The notes beneath the pieces are model-generated. The model was not told the DNA's origin. It made no database searches and was given only the letters and a program-made list of their open reading frames with translations. Positions 26,842 through 34,927 of a DNA stretch of 64,000 nucleotides are shown piece by piece. Every line of letters begins with the position of its first letter. Within the stretch, counting starts at the first letter, position 1. This DNA is from Leucobacter sp. L43 (GTDB lineage Bacteria > Actinomycetota > Actinomycetes > Actinomycetales > Microbacteriaceae): assembly GCF_016597785.1 (NCBI RefSeq), contig NZ_JAENJG010000003.1:186001-250000 (forward strand), given 5' to 3'. A program made the translations under genes and the position numbers.

Positions 26842-27650
26842 GTAGCGGATTGCAGATACGGGATCTGACACTGCGAATCGGAGGTACTCCGATCGTCTCG
26901 GGAATCAGTTTCGATGTGCCGAGCGGGCAGATCACCGGCCTCGCCGGTGAGTCAGGCTCAGGCAAAACGATGACCGGGCTCTCGATCTGCGGGCTCCAAC
27001 CCAAGGGGGCTGAGCGCGGTGGCACGGTCGAATTCGCGGGCCGCAACCTGATCGGCCTCTCCGAACGGGCGATGAATGCCCATCGGGGCACCGACATCGC
27101 CATGATCTTTCAGGATCCGACCGCGTCATTGCACCCGATGCTGCGAATCGAGCATCAGCTGACCGATCACCTCCGCTTCCACGAGCGCATGACGCGTCAG
27201 GCAGCCCGCAGCCGAGCGATCGACCTGCTCGCCTCGCTCCACGTTCCCGAACCGGCCGCGGCACTCAGAAAGTACCCGCACGAGTTCTCAGGCGGGCAGC
27301 TGCAACGGATCGCGATCGCGATCGCGATGATCTGCCGGCCTCAGGTGCTCATCGCGGATGAGCCGACGACGGCACTCGACGTGACCGTTCAGGCGGGGAT
27401 CCTGCGCCTGCTGCGCGAGCTCTGCGACGAATACGGTCTCGCGATTCTGCTGGTGAGTCACGATCTCGGAGTGATGTCGGCTGTCGCCGACTCCCTGATT
27501 GTGATGCGCCGAGGAGAGGTCGTGGAATCGGGCACGTGCCACCAGGTCATCACCGACCCGAAGGAACCGTATACGCGGTCGCTCATCGATTCGCTGCCGG
27601 CGGCAGCGCCGACGCGCGTCGCCACAACTACAGGATTGGAGTCGTTGTGA
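26838..27650 (+). CDS. Peptide ABC transporter ATP-binding protein (DppD type)
   Basis: A 270-aa ATPase with Walker A GESGSGKT near residues 37-44, signature FSGGQLQRIAIA near 149, Walker B VLIADEPTTALD, and the switch His in LVSHDL. Start GTG 26838 overlaps the permease stop (GTGA). It is slightly shorter than typical DppD because the C-terminal oligopeptide-transporter extension is brief, ending soon after the EPYTRSLIDSLP segment. Confidence 0.93.
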   Translation: MSSGLQIRDLTLRIGGTPIVSGISFDVPSGQITGLAGESGSGKTMTGLSICGLQPKGAERGGTVEFAGRNLIGLSERAMNAHRGTDIAMIFQDPTASLHPMLRIEHQLTDHLRFHERMTRQAARSRAIDLLASLHVPEPAAALRKYPHEFSGGQLQRIAIAIAMICRPQVLIADEPTTALDVTVQAGILRLLRELCDEYGLAILLVSHDLGVMSAVADSLIVMRRGEVVESGTCHQVITDPKEPYTRSLIDSLPAAAPTRVATTTGLESL

Positions 27651-28429
27651 GCTCATCACTGCTCTCGGTCGAGAATGTCACGGTCACGTACCGGCGACCG
27701 GGTCTCGGAAAGCTGATCGCGACGAACGATGTCTCCTTCGAACTCGAACGCGGTCAGGTGCTCGGGCTCGTCGGCGAATCGGGGTGCGGTAAGTCGACGC
27801 TCGCGCGCGCGATCTGCGGGCTCGAGACGCCCACTTCAGGTCGCATCCGATTCGATGGGACGACGGTTCGTCGTTTGAAGAACCGGCGCAGACCTCGTGA
27901 ACTCATGGGAATTCAGATGGTCTTCCAGAATCCCTATGCGTCTCTCAACCCTCGACGCACCGTGAGCAGTCAGATCGAAGACGGCCTCAGGGCCATCACC
28001 GGGAGTGCCCGGTGGACGGTGGCTGAGCTGCTCACTGAGGTGGAGCTCGACCGCGCGGCCGGGGAGAAGTTTCCGCACGAGTTCTCCGGCGGCCAGCGGC
28101 AGCGGATCGCGATCGCTCGGGCGATCGCAGCTGGGCCGGAGTTGCTCATCGGTGACGAGCCGATCGCCTCGCTCGACGCGTCGCTCCAGTCGAAGATCGC
28201 TCTGCTGATGCGGCGACTGGCTCTGGAGAGCGACGCGGCTCTGCTGTTCATCTCACACGATCTCGCGGTGGTGAGAGTCGTTGCAGACAGCATCGCCGTC
28301 ATGGAACGAGGTCGAATCGTCGAGCGCGGACCCGTGGCCGAGATCTGGAACGATCCGCAGGAGCCCTACACCCAGAAGCTCCTCGCCGCCATTCCCGCGG
28401 TCGATGGAATGGGCAGGCTTCCCGGGTGA
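27647..28429 (+). CDS. Peptide ABC transporter ATP-binding protein (DppF type)
   Basis: A 260-aa ATPase. Walker A is GESGCGKST near residue 43, then MVFQNPYASLNPRRTV (the DppF/OppF hallmark), signature FSGGQRQRIAIARA, Walker B LLIGDEPIASLD and switch His in FISHDL. GTG 27647 overlaps the upstream stop, and the protein's own stop overlaps the dipeptidase start. Five ABC genes in a row thus give a complete Dpp-type importer. Confidence 0.93.
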   Translation: MSSSLLSVENVTVTYRRPGLGKLIATNDVSFELERGQVLGLVGESGCGKSTLARAICGLETPTSGRIRFDGTTVRRLKNRRRPRELMGIQMVFQNPYASLNPRRTVSSQIEDGLRAITGSARWTVAELLTEVELDRAAGEKFPHEFSGGQRQRIAIARAIAAGPELLIGDEPIASLDASLQSKIALLMRRLALESDAALLFISHDLAVVRVVADSIAVMERGRIVERGPVAEIWNDPQEPYTQKLLAAIPAVDGMGRLPG

Positions 28430-29742
28430 CTGGCCTCGCACACGGCGTCGACGTCATGGTCGAGCCGGACAGCTTCCTCTCGCGGCATATGCTGATCGAT
28501 GGCCACAACGACCTGCCTTCGATGCTGCGCAAGGTCAGCGGATACTCGGTCGACGGCCTCGATGAAGAACGTATCGATACGCACACCGATCTGGTGAGGC
28601 TCAGTCGTGGTCGCATCGGGGGGCAGTTCTGGTCGGTCTGGGTTCCGTCATACCTCGCGGAGCCGAATGCGGTGGTCGCGACACTGGAGCAGATCGACGC
28701 GGTGTACCGCCTCGTCGACCGCTATCCCGACAAGTTGGGCATCGCTTTCACCGCCGACGAAGCCGTCGCCCAGTTCGAACGCGGAAGGGTCGCCTCGCTG
28801 ATCGGTATCGAGGGCGGGCATTCGATCGCCGGGTCGCTCGGAACGCTGCGGATGTTCGCCCGGCTGGGCGTCAGATACATCACCTTGACCCACAACGACG
28901 ACACGGAGTGGGCCGCGTCCGCGACCGGGCTGCACCCGCATTCCGGTCTGGATGTGCACGGGGAGGCGATCATTCGGGAGATGAACCGGATCGGTCTCAT
29001 CGTCGATCTTTCGCACACGGCCGAATCGACGCAGCTCGAGACGATCGGGGTCACGGAGGCCCCGGTCATCTTCTCGCATTCGTCGCTTCGGCGCCTCACG
29101 GATCACCCGAGGAACGTCTCGGACGTCGTGCTCTCCGCGCTGGTCGGGAACGGCGGCGTGCTGCAACTGACCTTCGTGCCGGAGTTCGTATCCGCACAGG
29201 TCGCCGAGTGGGACGCCGAACGACGCGCACGCTGCTTGCAGCTCGAGATCGAACCGGATAACGAGGAGTACGTGCTCGGAACGAAGCCGTTGTTCCCCAG
29301 TGCTCCGAAGCCCGCCGAAACGCACGTCGACACGCTTGCTCGAAATGTGCGGGACCTGCGATCCAAGGAATCTCCGATCTCGGAGCAGCAGCGAAGGCTG
29401 CTGGCGAGCTGGTACGCCAGCAATCCCATGCCGGCCGCCACCTTGCAGCAGGTCGCCGATCATTTCGATGCCGCCCGTGAACAGCTCGGGATCGCGCACC
29501 TCGGGGTGAGCGGGGACTACGACGGGTCTCGAGTCTTCCCCGAGGGGCTCGAGAATGTCAGTAGTTATCCACGGCTGTTCGGGGAGCTGATGCGCCGACG
29601 ATGGTCGGAATCGGACCTCGCCAAGCTCGCTGGTGAGAACATTCTTCGCGTGATGCGCGAGGTAGAAGACCTGGCCACGGAGCCGATGTGGCCGTCAGGC
29701 GGCGACTTCCACCATGAGCGCATCGATCACGCCAGCGGGTGA
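28426..29742 (+). CDS. Membrane dipeptidase (peptidase family M19)
   Basis: A 438-aa zinc dipeptidase of the renal-dipeptidase fold. The HxD zinc ligands are in LIDGHNDLP near residues 25-33, the bridging Glu in IGIEGGHS, and later His ligands in SHTAEST and FSHSSLRRL. The family cleaves dipeptides, including those with C-terminal D-residues. No signal peptide is visible, so it probably works in the cytoplasm on imported dipeptides. GTG 28426 overlaps the DppF-type stop. It ends the unit and overlaps a convergent membrane-protein gene by 16 bp. Confidence 0.92.
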   Translation: MTGLAHGVDVMVEPDSFLSRHMLIDGHNDLPSMLRKVSGYSVDGLDEERIDTHTDLVRLSRGRIGGQFWSVWVPSYLAEPNAVVATLEQIDAVYRLVDRYPDKLGIAFTADEAVAQFERGRVASLIGIEGGHSIAGSLGTLRMFARLGVRYITLTHNDDTEWAASATGLHPHSGLDVHGEAIIREMNRIGLIVDLSHTAESTQLETIGVTEAPVIFSHSSLRRLTDHPRNVSDVVLSALVGNGGVLQLTFVPEFVSAQVAEWDAERRARCLQLEIEPDNEEYVLGTKPLFPSAPKPAETHVDTLARNVRDLRSKESPISEQQRRLLASWYASNPMPAATLQQVADHFDAAREQLGIAHLGVSGDYDGSRVFPEGLENVSSYPRLFGELMRRRWSESDLAKLAGENILRVMREVEDLATEPMWPSGGDFHHERIDHASG

Positions 29743-30218
29743 GCCATCATGGCCGTGCCGCCACCCGGGTGCTCGTCCAGGTGCTCGTCCTCCTCCGGCT
29801 TCGGGTCACGGGCATCCGCATACGCGAATGCGAGCGAGGCGATCGCGAGCGTGAACGCCAGGATGCCGAACGGGTTGCAGAGCGCGAGCGACATCTCCGC
29901 CGAGAACGCGGAACCCCCTGCGAGGCTGAGGATGGAGACGAGGCCGCCGCCGACGCGGTCAGGAACGGTCAGGCCGAAACCGATCGCGCAGACCCACGCG
30001 AGGATCAGCGTGACGATCGTGCTCCGGCTCGTGCGACGCCCGCGGGATGCGGTCACGCGTAGCCGGCGCGCCTGCCACACCTGCAACCAGACGAACACCA
30101 ACCCGATCGTCGGGAGGTACCACCAGGTCAGGCTGCCACCGATGCCGAACAGCCAGCGGCCGGCCGCCATCCACAGCGCCAATACCACTCCGACGACGAC
30201 TACGACCGAGCTCCGCAC
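29727..30218 (-). CDS. Small membrane protein, four predicted helices
   Basis: A 163-aa protein with four hydrophobic segments (about residues 3-25, 29-48, 66-86, 105-132) and an acidic, His-containing tail (PKPEEDEHLDEHPGGG). GTG 30218 is preceded by GAGGAG at 6 nt. It is not assigned to a family. The convergent overlap with the dipeptidase gene is 16 bp, so the two 3' ends may interfere. The tail could bind metal, but this is speculation. Confidence 0.65.
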   Translation of the reverse strand: MRSSVVVVVGVVLALWMAAGRWLFGIGGSLTWWYLPTIGLVFVWLQVWQARRLRVTASRGRRTSRSTIVTLILAWVCAIGFGLTVPDRVGGGLVSILSLAGGSAFSAEMSLALCNPFGILAFTLAIASLAFAYADARDPKPEEDEHLDEHPGGGTAMMAHPLA

Positions 30219-30290
30219 GCCTGCTCCTCACCTGTGCTCAGCACCTCCGGCAGAAGACCCGCCCGGGTGCGCAGTACTAGCCAACCAGAT

Positions 30291-30320
30291 TTCACTTTGT
30301 GCCGCGAACAGTGCTATTCT
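30291..30320 (+). promoter_or_regulatory. Promoter of the tRNA-Thr/tRNA-Met pair
   Basis: TTCACT at 30291-30296 and TATTCT at 30315-30320 are separated by 18 bp, 28 bp before tRNA-Thr. The short AT-richer patch and the position fit a housekeeping-sigma promoter for the tRNA pair. Confidence 0.55.
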
Positions 30321-30348
30321 CTAACGGTTGTCATCGCACGGTGGCCAC

Positions 30349-30420
<72 letters not shown>

Positions 30421-30455
30421 CTGACTCTCTGGCTCGCACTCGTGCGGGCCAGTTT

Positions 30456-30529
30456 GGCTGAGTAGCTCAGCTGGTTAGAGCGCACGACTCATAATCGTGA
30501 GGTCGCGGGATCGAGCCCCGCCTCAGCTA
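30456..30529 (+). tRNA. tRNA-Met, elongator (anticodon CAU)
   Basis: A 74-nt cloverleaf without encoded CCA. Anticodon stem CACGA/TCGTG holds loop CTCATAA. Acceptor GGCTGAG with CTCAGCT leaves a G1·U72 wobble, as in other actinobacterial elongator tRNA-Met. The T arm is GCGGG-ATCGAGC-CCCGC, so position 54 is A rather than the near-universal T. The overall sequence resembles elongator Met more than the lysidine-modified tRNA-Ile2. Confidence 0.93.
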
Positions 30530-30543
30530 CAGAGAGTCTCTGA

Positions 30544-30572
30544 GAAACCCCCTCTTCGGAGGGGGTTTCTTG
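30544..30572 (+). terminator. Terminator of the tRNA pair
   Basis: GAAACCCCCT pairs with AGGGGGTTTC around a 6-nt loop, followed by TTGGTT. It lies 15 bp after tRNA-Met and also just beyond the 3' end of the convergent small gene, so it may serve both. Confidence 0.88.
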
Positions 30573-30603
30573 GTTCCCGGAGGAGGTGGCCGACGTGCTC
30601 CGG

Positions 30604-30879
30604 TTATTTCGCCTCGGCCGGGGGACCGGCTTCCAGTTCAGCGAGGCGCGCGTCCACGTATTCGAGACGGTAGAGCATCTGGTCGTTCGTAGCCGCAATC
30701 GACTTCACCACGTTGGAGAGCTCGGTGTTCTGCTTCACCAGGAGTCGGATGCCGATGGTCGCTCCGATGGCGACGGCTAAGAGGCATCCGAGCCAGGGAA
30801 CCCAGTACACGGCAGCAGCGATGATGGCGGTCACGAAGGCACTCCAGTCTCGGGGCAGGGGATGGGGTTGGGGTTGCAT
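30604..30879 (-). CDS. Small membrane protein with C-terminal coiled coil
   Basis: About 91 aa from ATG 30879. One or two hydrophobic segments lie near residues 13-50 (FVTAIIAAAVYWVPWLGCLL then AVAIGATIGIRLLV). A predicted coiled-coil-like helix follows (NTELSNVVKSIAATNDQML, then EYVDARLAELEAG). A GTG at 30912 would add 11 residues. No family is recognised. The topology resembles small membrane-anchored scaffold or holin-like proteins, but there is no phage gene nearby to support that. Confidence 0.5.
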   Translation of the reverse strand: MQPQPHPLPRDWSAFVTAIIAAAVYWVPWLGCLLAVAIGATIGIRLLVKQNTELSNVVKSIAATNDQMLYRLEYVDARLAELEAGPPAEAK

Positions 30880-30924
30880 TCGAGAAGACGCAGACCCCTG
30901 GGGGCCGCGCACTCGGCATCCCGG

Positions 30925-31467
30925 TCAGCACGCAGTCGAAGAACGGGCCGTGCCGCTGTCGCGCCACGGCATCGTCTGGTCGGTGAGGTGATCGAAGCCG
31001 GTGATGGCGATGCACTCCGGACGCGACGTGGCGACGCCGATCATCGGGAGGCCAGGCCTCCCAGTGTGCAGCAGTCGGTGCAGGGCGACGTCGAACTCTG
31101 TGCAGAGCGGAAGCATGACGGGCTCGAGATCGATGAAGAGGAAACGGCCACGGGCACTTTCTGTTTCGCCCGTGGTGAGTGAAGCCAGTACATCGAGGGC
31201 GGCATCGCCGTAGATCGTCTCGTACAGGCTCCCGTAGTGGTCGAGCTGGATGTCGTCGGGAAGCAGCACGAGTGGTTCGAGTGCACGAAGGTCGATGACG
31301 GTTTCGAGAATGGACCTGCAACGCAGTTCCCACAGTCGGTCGAAGGCGCCCTGGAAGAGCACGCGAGACGAGTCGGTCCAGGGTGGAGCGAACGACTCGG
31401 TATCGACGAGATCATCCGCTGCACTCCGACGCGCGGTCTCCCCTTCGGGGCAGCTCTCTATCAGCAT
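30925..31467 (-). CDS. Hypothetical protein, 180 aa
   Basis: The product is soluble, with no signal peptide or membrane segment, and reads like a globular domain (LFQGAFDRLWELRCRSILET, LEPLVLLPDDIQLDHYG, GRFLFIDLEPVMLPLCTEFD). Codon use is somewhat less G/C-biased than in the flanking genes. It ends 13 bp before the GTG of the small membrane protein and may be co-transcribed with it. I do not recognise the family. Confidence 0.55.
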   Translation of the reverse strand: MLIESCPEGETARRSAADDLVDTESFAPPWTDSSRVLFQGAFDRLWELRCRSILETVIDLRALEPLVLLPDDIQLDHYGSLYETIYGDAALDVLASLTTGETESARGRFLFIDLEPVMLPLCTEFDVALHRLLHTGRPGLPMIGVATSRPECIAITGFDHLTDQTMPWRDSGTARSSTAC

Positions 31468-31795
31468 GCGATCTAACTCTCGACGTATTCGTGCAATGGT
31501 TCGGTTGACGGTCCACCACGCGTGTATGCAGTGCGAGCGCGTCCGGCTTCGGCGAGCGCTGATCGTGCCCCGGATACGGCAGACCGACGCTCATGCGTGC
31601 CGCCGATAAGTACAGCACTCGTCCCCGTCGACGCAGCGGCGTCATCGCGCGTTTGCGTGCTGGCCTGCACGAAAGCCGTATCTGCTCGCTGGAATTGGGT
31701 GCGTTCTGCGCGCGCGACCGGTAGTCATGCATCTGTGCCAGCCCCACCGAGGACGAGCCGGCACCGTGCGGGCCCGTCCTCGAAGGGCGAATCAC
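31468..31795. other. Gap with weak coding signal
   Basis: This 328-bp stretch lies between the 180-aa gene and the DUF7882-like gene. A 65-codon minus-strand frame (31473-31670, GTG start) ends just before the 180-aa gene. Its third-position GC is clearly lower than in neighbours and its composition is Ala/Thr/Arg-rich, so it is probably not a gene, or is a decayed one. Otherwise only a promoter region is expected here; no clear elements were found. Confidence 0.5.
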
Positions 31796-32125
31796 TCACA
31801 TGAGATCGGGATTCTTCTTGACGTATTGCTCCGCTGCTTCTTCACTCATTGCGACGAGGCCGCGAGACCCGTGAGAGAGAGCGTTCAGAGCGTGAACCCA
31901 TGCCTTGCTCATCTGCGGCTCCCGGCTGCCGGAGAAGTGGAAGGTGACCGGAATGTACGGGCTGAGCCACACGGAGACGAGGCTGTTCCCGCGCACCGAT
32001 GGTATGTCCCAACTGAGAAAGAAGCACTCCTGCTTCTTAAATTTCTGTCCGATGACGAACTTCAGATGCGCGAGCAAGCGGTCTTCGAATTCGTATTCAT
32101 TGCCGTCGTGCAACAGTTTTCCCAT
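31796..32125 (-). CDS. DUF7882-like protein, 109 aa
   Basis: The product begins MGKLLHDGNEYEFEDRLLAH and contains WLSPYIPVTFHFSG. It resembles a group of about 100-residue proteins common in Microbacteriaceae (the DUF7882 group as I recall it), some mislabelled as DNA ligase parts. AGGA precedes the ATG by about 10 nt. The gene is lower in GC than the surroundings. No function is established. The name should be checked by a domain search. Confidence 0.65.
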   Translation of the reverse strand: MGKLLHDGNEYEFEDRLLAHLKFVIGQKFKKQECFFLSWDIPSVRGNSLVSVWLSPYIPVTFHFSGSREPQMSKAWVHALNALSHGSRGLVAMSEEAAEQYVKKNPDLM

Positions 32126-32218
32126 TGGTATGGAGTCCTTTCGGTTTTATCTCCACCCCCGATCCCGAGCCTATAACCCGATCCGGCGGAAGGCTGTCGA
32201 CGTTGGGTCACCGTGGGG

Positions 32219-32392
32219 TCACCGCTGGGAGCGTCGAATGAGCCACCACAGAAGCAATGCGCCGATGAGGACGAACGCACCGAGGGCGGTGAACACGTAG
32301 GCGGGGAGACCGGCGTCCACGCCGCGCTCCACGAGTTCGGGAGCATCTTGGGAGTGCTGCAACAGGGAGTGCCAGGCGGCGAAGTGTGTCAT
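32219..32392 (-). CDS. 57-aa single-pass membrane peptide after sortase
   Basis: From ATG 32392, which overlaps the sortase stop by 4 bp, comes a 57-aa peptide with a single hydrophobic stretch, YVFTALGAFVLIGALLLWWL, and a basic tail RRSQR. The layout (short outside part, one helix, positive tail inside) mimics the C-terminal anchor of sortase substrates without the LPXTG motif. The overlap means it is made with the sortase. It may be a sortase accessory or pilus-base peptide; this is inference. Confidence 0.6.
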   Translation of the reverse strand: MTHFAAWHSLLQHSQDAPELVERGVDAGLPAYVFTALGAFVLIGALLLWWLIRRSQR

Positions 32393-33333
32393 GCGAGTGC
32401 CTCTTCCGTGCTGATCGAGCGTGTCTTCAGGTCTGATTCGTCGCCCCGTCGAGCGCGACGCTGGGCCCTGGCGCCGAGCGCGATGTAGGCGCTGCTCGCG
32501 ACAACGGTCGCCCCGAGGATCACGGCCCACCAAGGGAACCCGGGAAGCTCGGGGCTCTGAGCGGGGTCCGCAGCCGGCGGTGTCGGAGTGAGTCGCTCCG
32601 CGTGCACGAGGAGGCGGTGCGAGTTGATGCCGACGGGGGTGCACGTGACGAGAGTGATGAAGTCTTCGCCCGGCTCCACAGCGAGCGATTCGGTTTCCGT
32701 GGGGAGCACCGCCTCGGTGCTCGTGACCTGATAGGCGAGAGTCTCGCCGTACACGTCGATGTAGAACTGGTCGCCCTCGTCGAGCTTATGAAGATCGGTG
32801 AAGAGCGCCGCTTTTGCGAGTCCGGAGTGCCCGGTCAGCACGCTGTGCGTGCTCGGCCCGCCGACGGGAAGCGCCGTGCCGAAGAGATGACCGACGCCCT
32901 GGAGGAGGGCGGAGTCCGTCGTGCCGTGGAGAACGGGGAGATCGACATCGATTTCGGGAATGCGAATTCGGGCCATGACGCCGGTCGGCAGGCCCTCGAG
33001 TTGTTGCATATACGTGCGGTACATGTCTGATTCGATGTCGTCGACCGACATCGTGAACGGATCGTAGGCTCCGCTGTAGCCGAGGTGCTCGTTGTATTCG
33101 CGTGCTGAACGAAGCGTTTCTTGCCGTAGCGCGTCGGGCAACCCTGACACCGTGTGGGAGTAATCGGTTCCCACTGCGGATTGGTTTCCCTGGGAGAACC
33201 ACGCAGCGATCTGCGGGTACAGCAGGAGCAACAGCCCGAGGTGAACGAGAACGACTAAGACCACGCGGGAGCGGGTCGGTATCCCCGTATCCTTTGCTTT
33301 CGTCCGGATACTGCGCTGCTGCATGGTGAACAT
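32389..33333 (-). CDS. Class C sortase (pilus-assembling)
   Basis: About 314 aa. It has an N-terminal membrane segment (VVLVVLVHLGLLLLLYPQIA), a catalytic domain with His in SVLTGHSG and Cys in LVTCTPVGINSHR (the Arg completes the site), and a C-terminal membrane segment (WAVILGATVVASSAYIALGA). Two membrane anchors are typical of class C sortases, which polymerise pilins by joining the LPXTG threonine to a pilin-motif lysine. The start is uncertain: ATG 33333 or ATG 33324. The gene lies directly downstream of the main pilin, after a large hairpin. Confidence 0.9.
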   Translation of the reverse strand: MFTMQQRSIRTKAKDTGIPTRSRVVLVVLVHLGLLLLLYPQIAAWFSQGNQSAVGTDYSHTVSGLPDALRQETLRSAREYNEHLGYSGAYDPFTMSVDDIESDMYRTYMQQLEGLPTGVMARIRIPEIDVDLPVLHGTTDSALLQGVGHLFGTALPVGGPSTHSVLTGHSGLAKAALFTDLHKLDEGDQFYIDVYGETLAYQVTSTEAVLPTETESLAVEPGEDFITLVTCTPVGINSHRLLVHAERLTPTPPAADPAQSPELPGFPWWAVILGATVVASSAYIALGARAQRRARRGDESDLKTRSISTEEALA

Positions 33334-33360
33334 TCCGTGTCTGCTGAGAGATGTGAACGC

Positions 33361-33403
33361 GTTGGTGGGCGACCGGAAGCCGTGCTTCCGATCGCCCACC
33401 AAC
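33361..33403 (-). terminator. Large hairpin between pilin and sortase genes
   Basis: GTTGGTGGGCGA (33361-33372) pairs with TCGCCCACCAAC (33392-33403), and the inner CGGAAGC pairs with GCTTCCG. One C·A mismatch interrupts 19 base pairs; the loop is 3 nt. It begins 14 bp after the pilin stop in the minus direction. It is a likely partial terminator that keeps structural pilin in excess over sortase. Confidence 0.8.
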
Positions 33404-33416
33404 GAGACGGGTGCGG

Positions 33417-34859
33417 TTACGCCGTCGCCTTGCGCTTCATGCGCGTCGCCGCAAAGGCCGTGCCGCCGAGCACGAGGAGGCCGGCGAGCGTGAGCATCGC
33501 GGTTCCGGCTCCACCGGTGATGGGCAGGTTCGGGAGGATCGCCTTCTGGTTTTCCACCACCTGCACCGTCGGGGTGGCAGTGCCCGCCGTCTTCACCGTG
33601 ACCTTGATGGGGTCAGCGAGCAGTACGTACCCTGCCGGGGCCTCGATCTCAGCGACCCAGTAGTCGCGCTGATGCGTGGCCGAGTCAGTGGCGAGGCTCG
33701 GGATGAGCGTCGAACCATTGTCGTCAGTGGTGAAGACGGTCTCACCCGCATCGTTCACGAGCGCGTTCGTCTTGTTGCGCGCGTCAGACTCGGTGGCGTA
33801 GACGCTGAACTTCGCGCCGGCAAGTGCCTGACTGTTTGCGCCATCGGCCTTGTCGATGCGGATGCTGCCGAACTCGCTGACCGCGGGGTCCGACTCGATC
33901 AGCTTCTCAATGTCATTGAGGTTGGTGTAGTACTCGACATCGTTCGTGATGACGCCGTCATCGCCGAGGTCGAGGACCTTCGTGTGGATCGTGTAGGCGA
34001 GTGGCTGGCCCGAGTCGTCGGCTACGCGCGCAAGTCCGGCCGCGGTGAGCGAGAGCGTGACCTTCTGACCCTGCGCCTCGACGGTGTAGTCGGTGCCTTC
34101 GACGAGTGCGGCGCTTGCGTAGGTCACATCAGCGATCGACTCGAAGCTCAGTCGGGCGTCCAGCGTGTCGGAGAGCGCGAGTGCCTTGAGCACGTCGCCC
34201 TGGCCGAGCTTCGGTGCCGTCGCAGTGATGCTCCACGCCCGGTGCGTCTTGGCGTAATCCGGCGTTCCGGGGTCGATGAGCTGCTTCTCAACGGCGTTGG
34301 TCGAATTCTTCGGGTAGGTGTGCACGTCGTATACCCACTGATCGTTGATCACCGTGGGCAGGGCCACGAGGTAGGGAGCCGCGGGTGCGGTGATGTTCGC
34401 CGGTTCGCCGTCGATCAGGCCGCCCGAGATGTCCGTCTCTTCGATGATGTAGAGCCCGACGGGAAGACCGGAGAACGTGAGCGCGCCGTCCGCCGCGGTG
34501 GTCGCGGTCGTCGCCGAGCCCGTACCGAGTGCGCGGGCCGCGTCGACCGTCATCTCGCCGAGCCCCTCCCAGTTCGCGGGCACGCTGAGATCCAGGCCGG
34601 TGACCGGGGTGACCGAGAACTCAACGTTCTCAATGGGGAGGGCGCCGGCCGGAAGCTTGTCGAGCTTGCTCCCGTCGCCGGGCACGGAGCCCGGGTTATC
34701 GGGTTGGGTGAACTTGTTCACCGTGATCGAACCGATGCGGTCGGGGTCGACGTTGCCCGGGGCCGCGTTCGCCGTAGCGGCGCCGAGACCGAGAGTCGAG
34801 ACTGCGACCAGCGCAGCAGCGACGCCGAGGAGGCTTCGCTTGAGGTGTGATCCTCGCAT
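33417..34859 (-). CDS. Major pilin, SpaH/EbpB-type, LPITG-anchored
   Basis: A 480-aa pilus subunit. It has an N-terminal signal peptide (cleavage near ATANA-AP) and an early domain with repeated Cna-B-like folds. The pilin-motif segment with the acceptor Lys is VYDVHTYPKN, close to the WxxxVxVYPK pattern. A second Cna-B-like domain (about 330-440) carries the E-box-like YWVAEIEAPAGYVL. The sorting signal is LPITG, then a hydrophobic stretch and the tail RMKRKATA. Class C sortase would link this Lys to the LPITG Thr of the next subunit. AGGAAAGG precedes ATG 34859. Confidence 0.92.
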   Translation of the reverse strand: MRGSHLKRSLLGVAAALVAVSTLGLGAATANAAPGNVDPDRIGSITVNKFTQPDNPGSVPGDGSKLDKLPAGALPIENVEFSVTPVTGLDLSVPANWEGLGEMTVDAARALGTGSATTATTAADGALTFSGLPVGLYIIEETDISGGLIDGEPANITAPAAPYLVALPTVINDQWVYDVHTYPKNSTNAVEKQLIDPGTPDYAKTHRAWSITATAPKLGQGDVLKALALSDTLDARLSFESIADVTYASAALVEGTDYTVEAQGQKVTLSLTAAGLARVADDSGQPLAYTIHTKVLDLGDDGVITNDVEYYTNLNDIEKLIESDPAVSEFGSIRIDKADGANSQALAGAKFSVYATESDARNKTNALVNDAGETVFTTDDNGSTLIPSLATDSATHQRDYWVAEIEAPAGYVLLADPIKVTVKTAGTATPTVQVVENQKAILPNLPITGGAGTAMLTLAGLLVLGGTAFAATRMKRKATA

Positions 34860-34927
34860 GGTCTTGTTACCTTTCCTGTTTCGTTGGGGTGTAAAAGTGG
34901 GGTTGGGCACGATGGTGCGGAACAGTC

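Noticed and set aside
31412..31795. 127-codon minus-strand frame overlapping the 180-aa gene
   Set aside because: It overlaps the start of a better gene, is rich in Arg, Ser and Pro, and has no ribosome site or domain.
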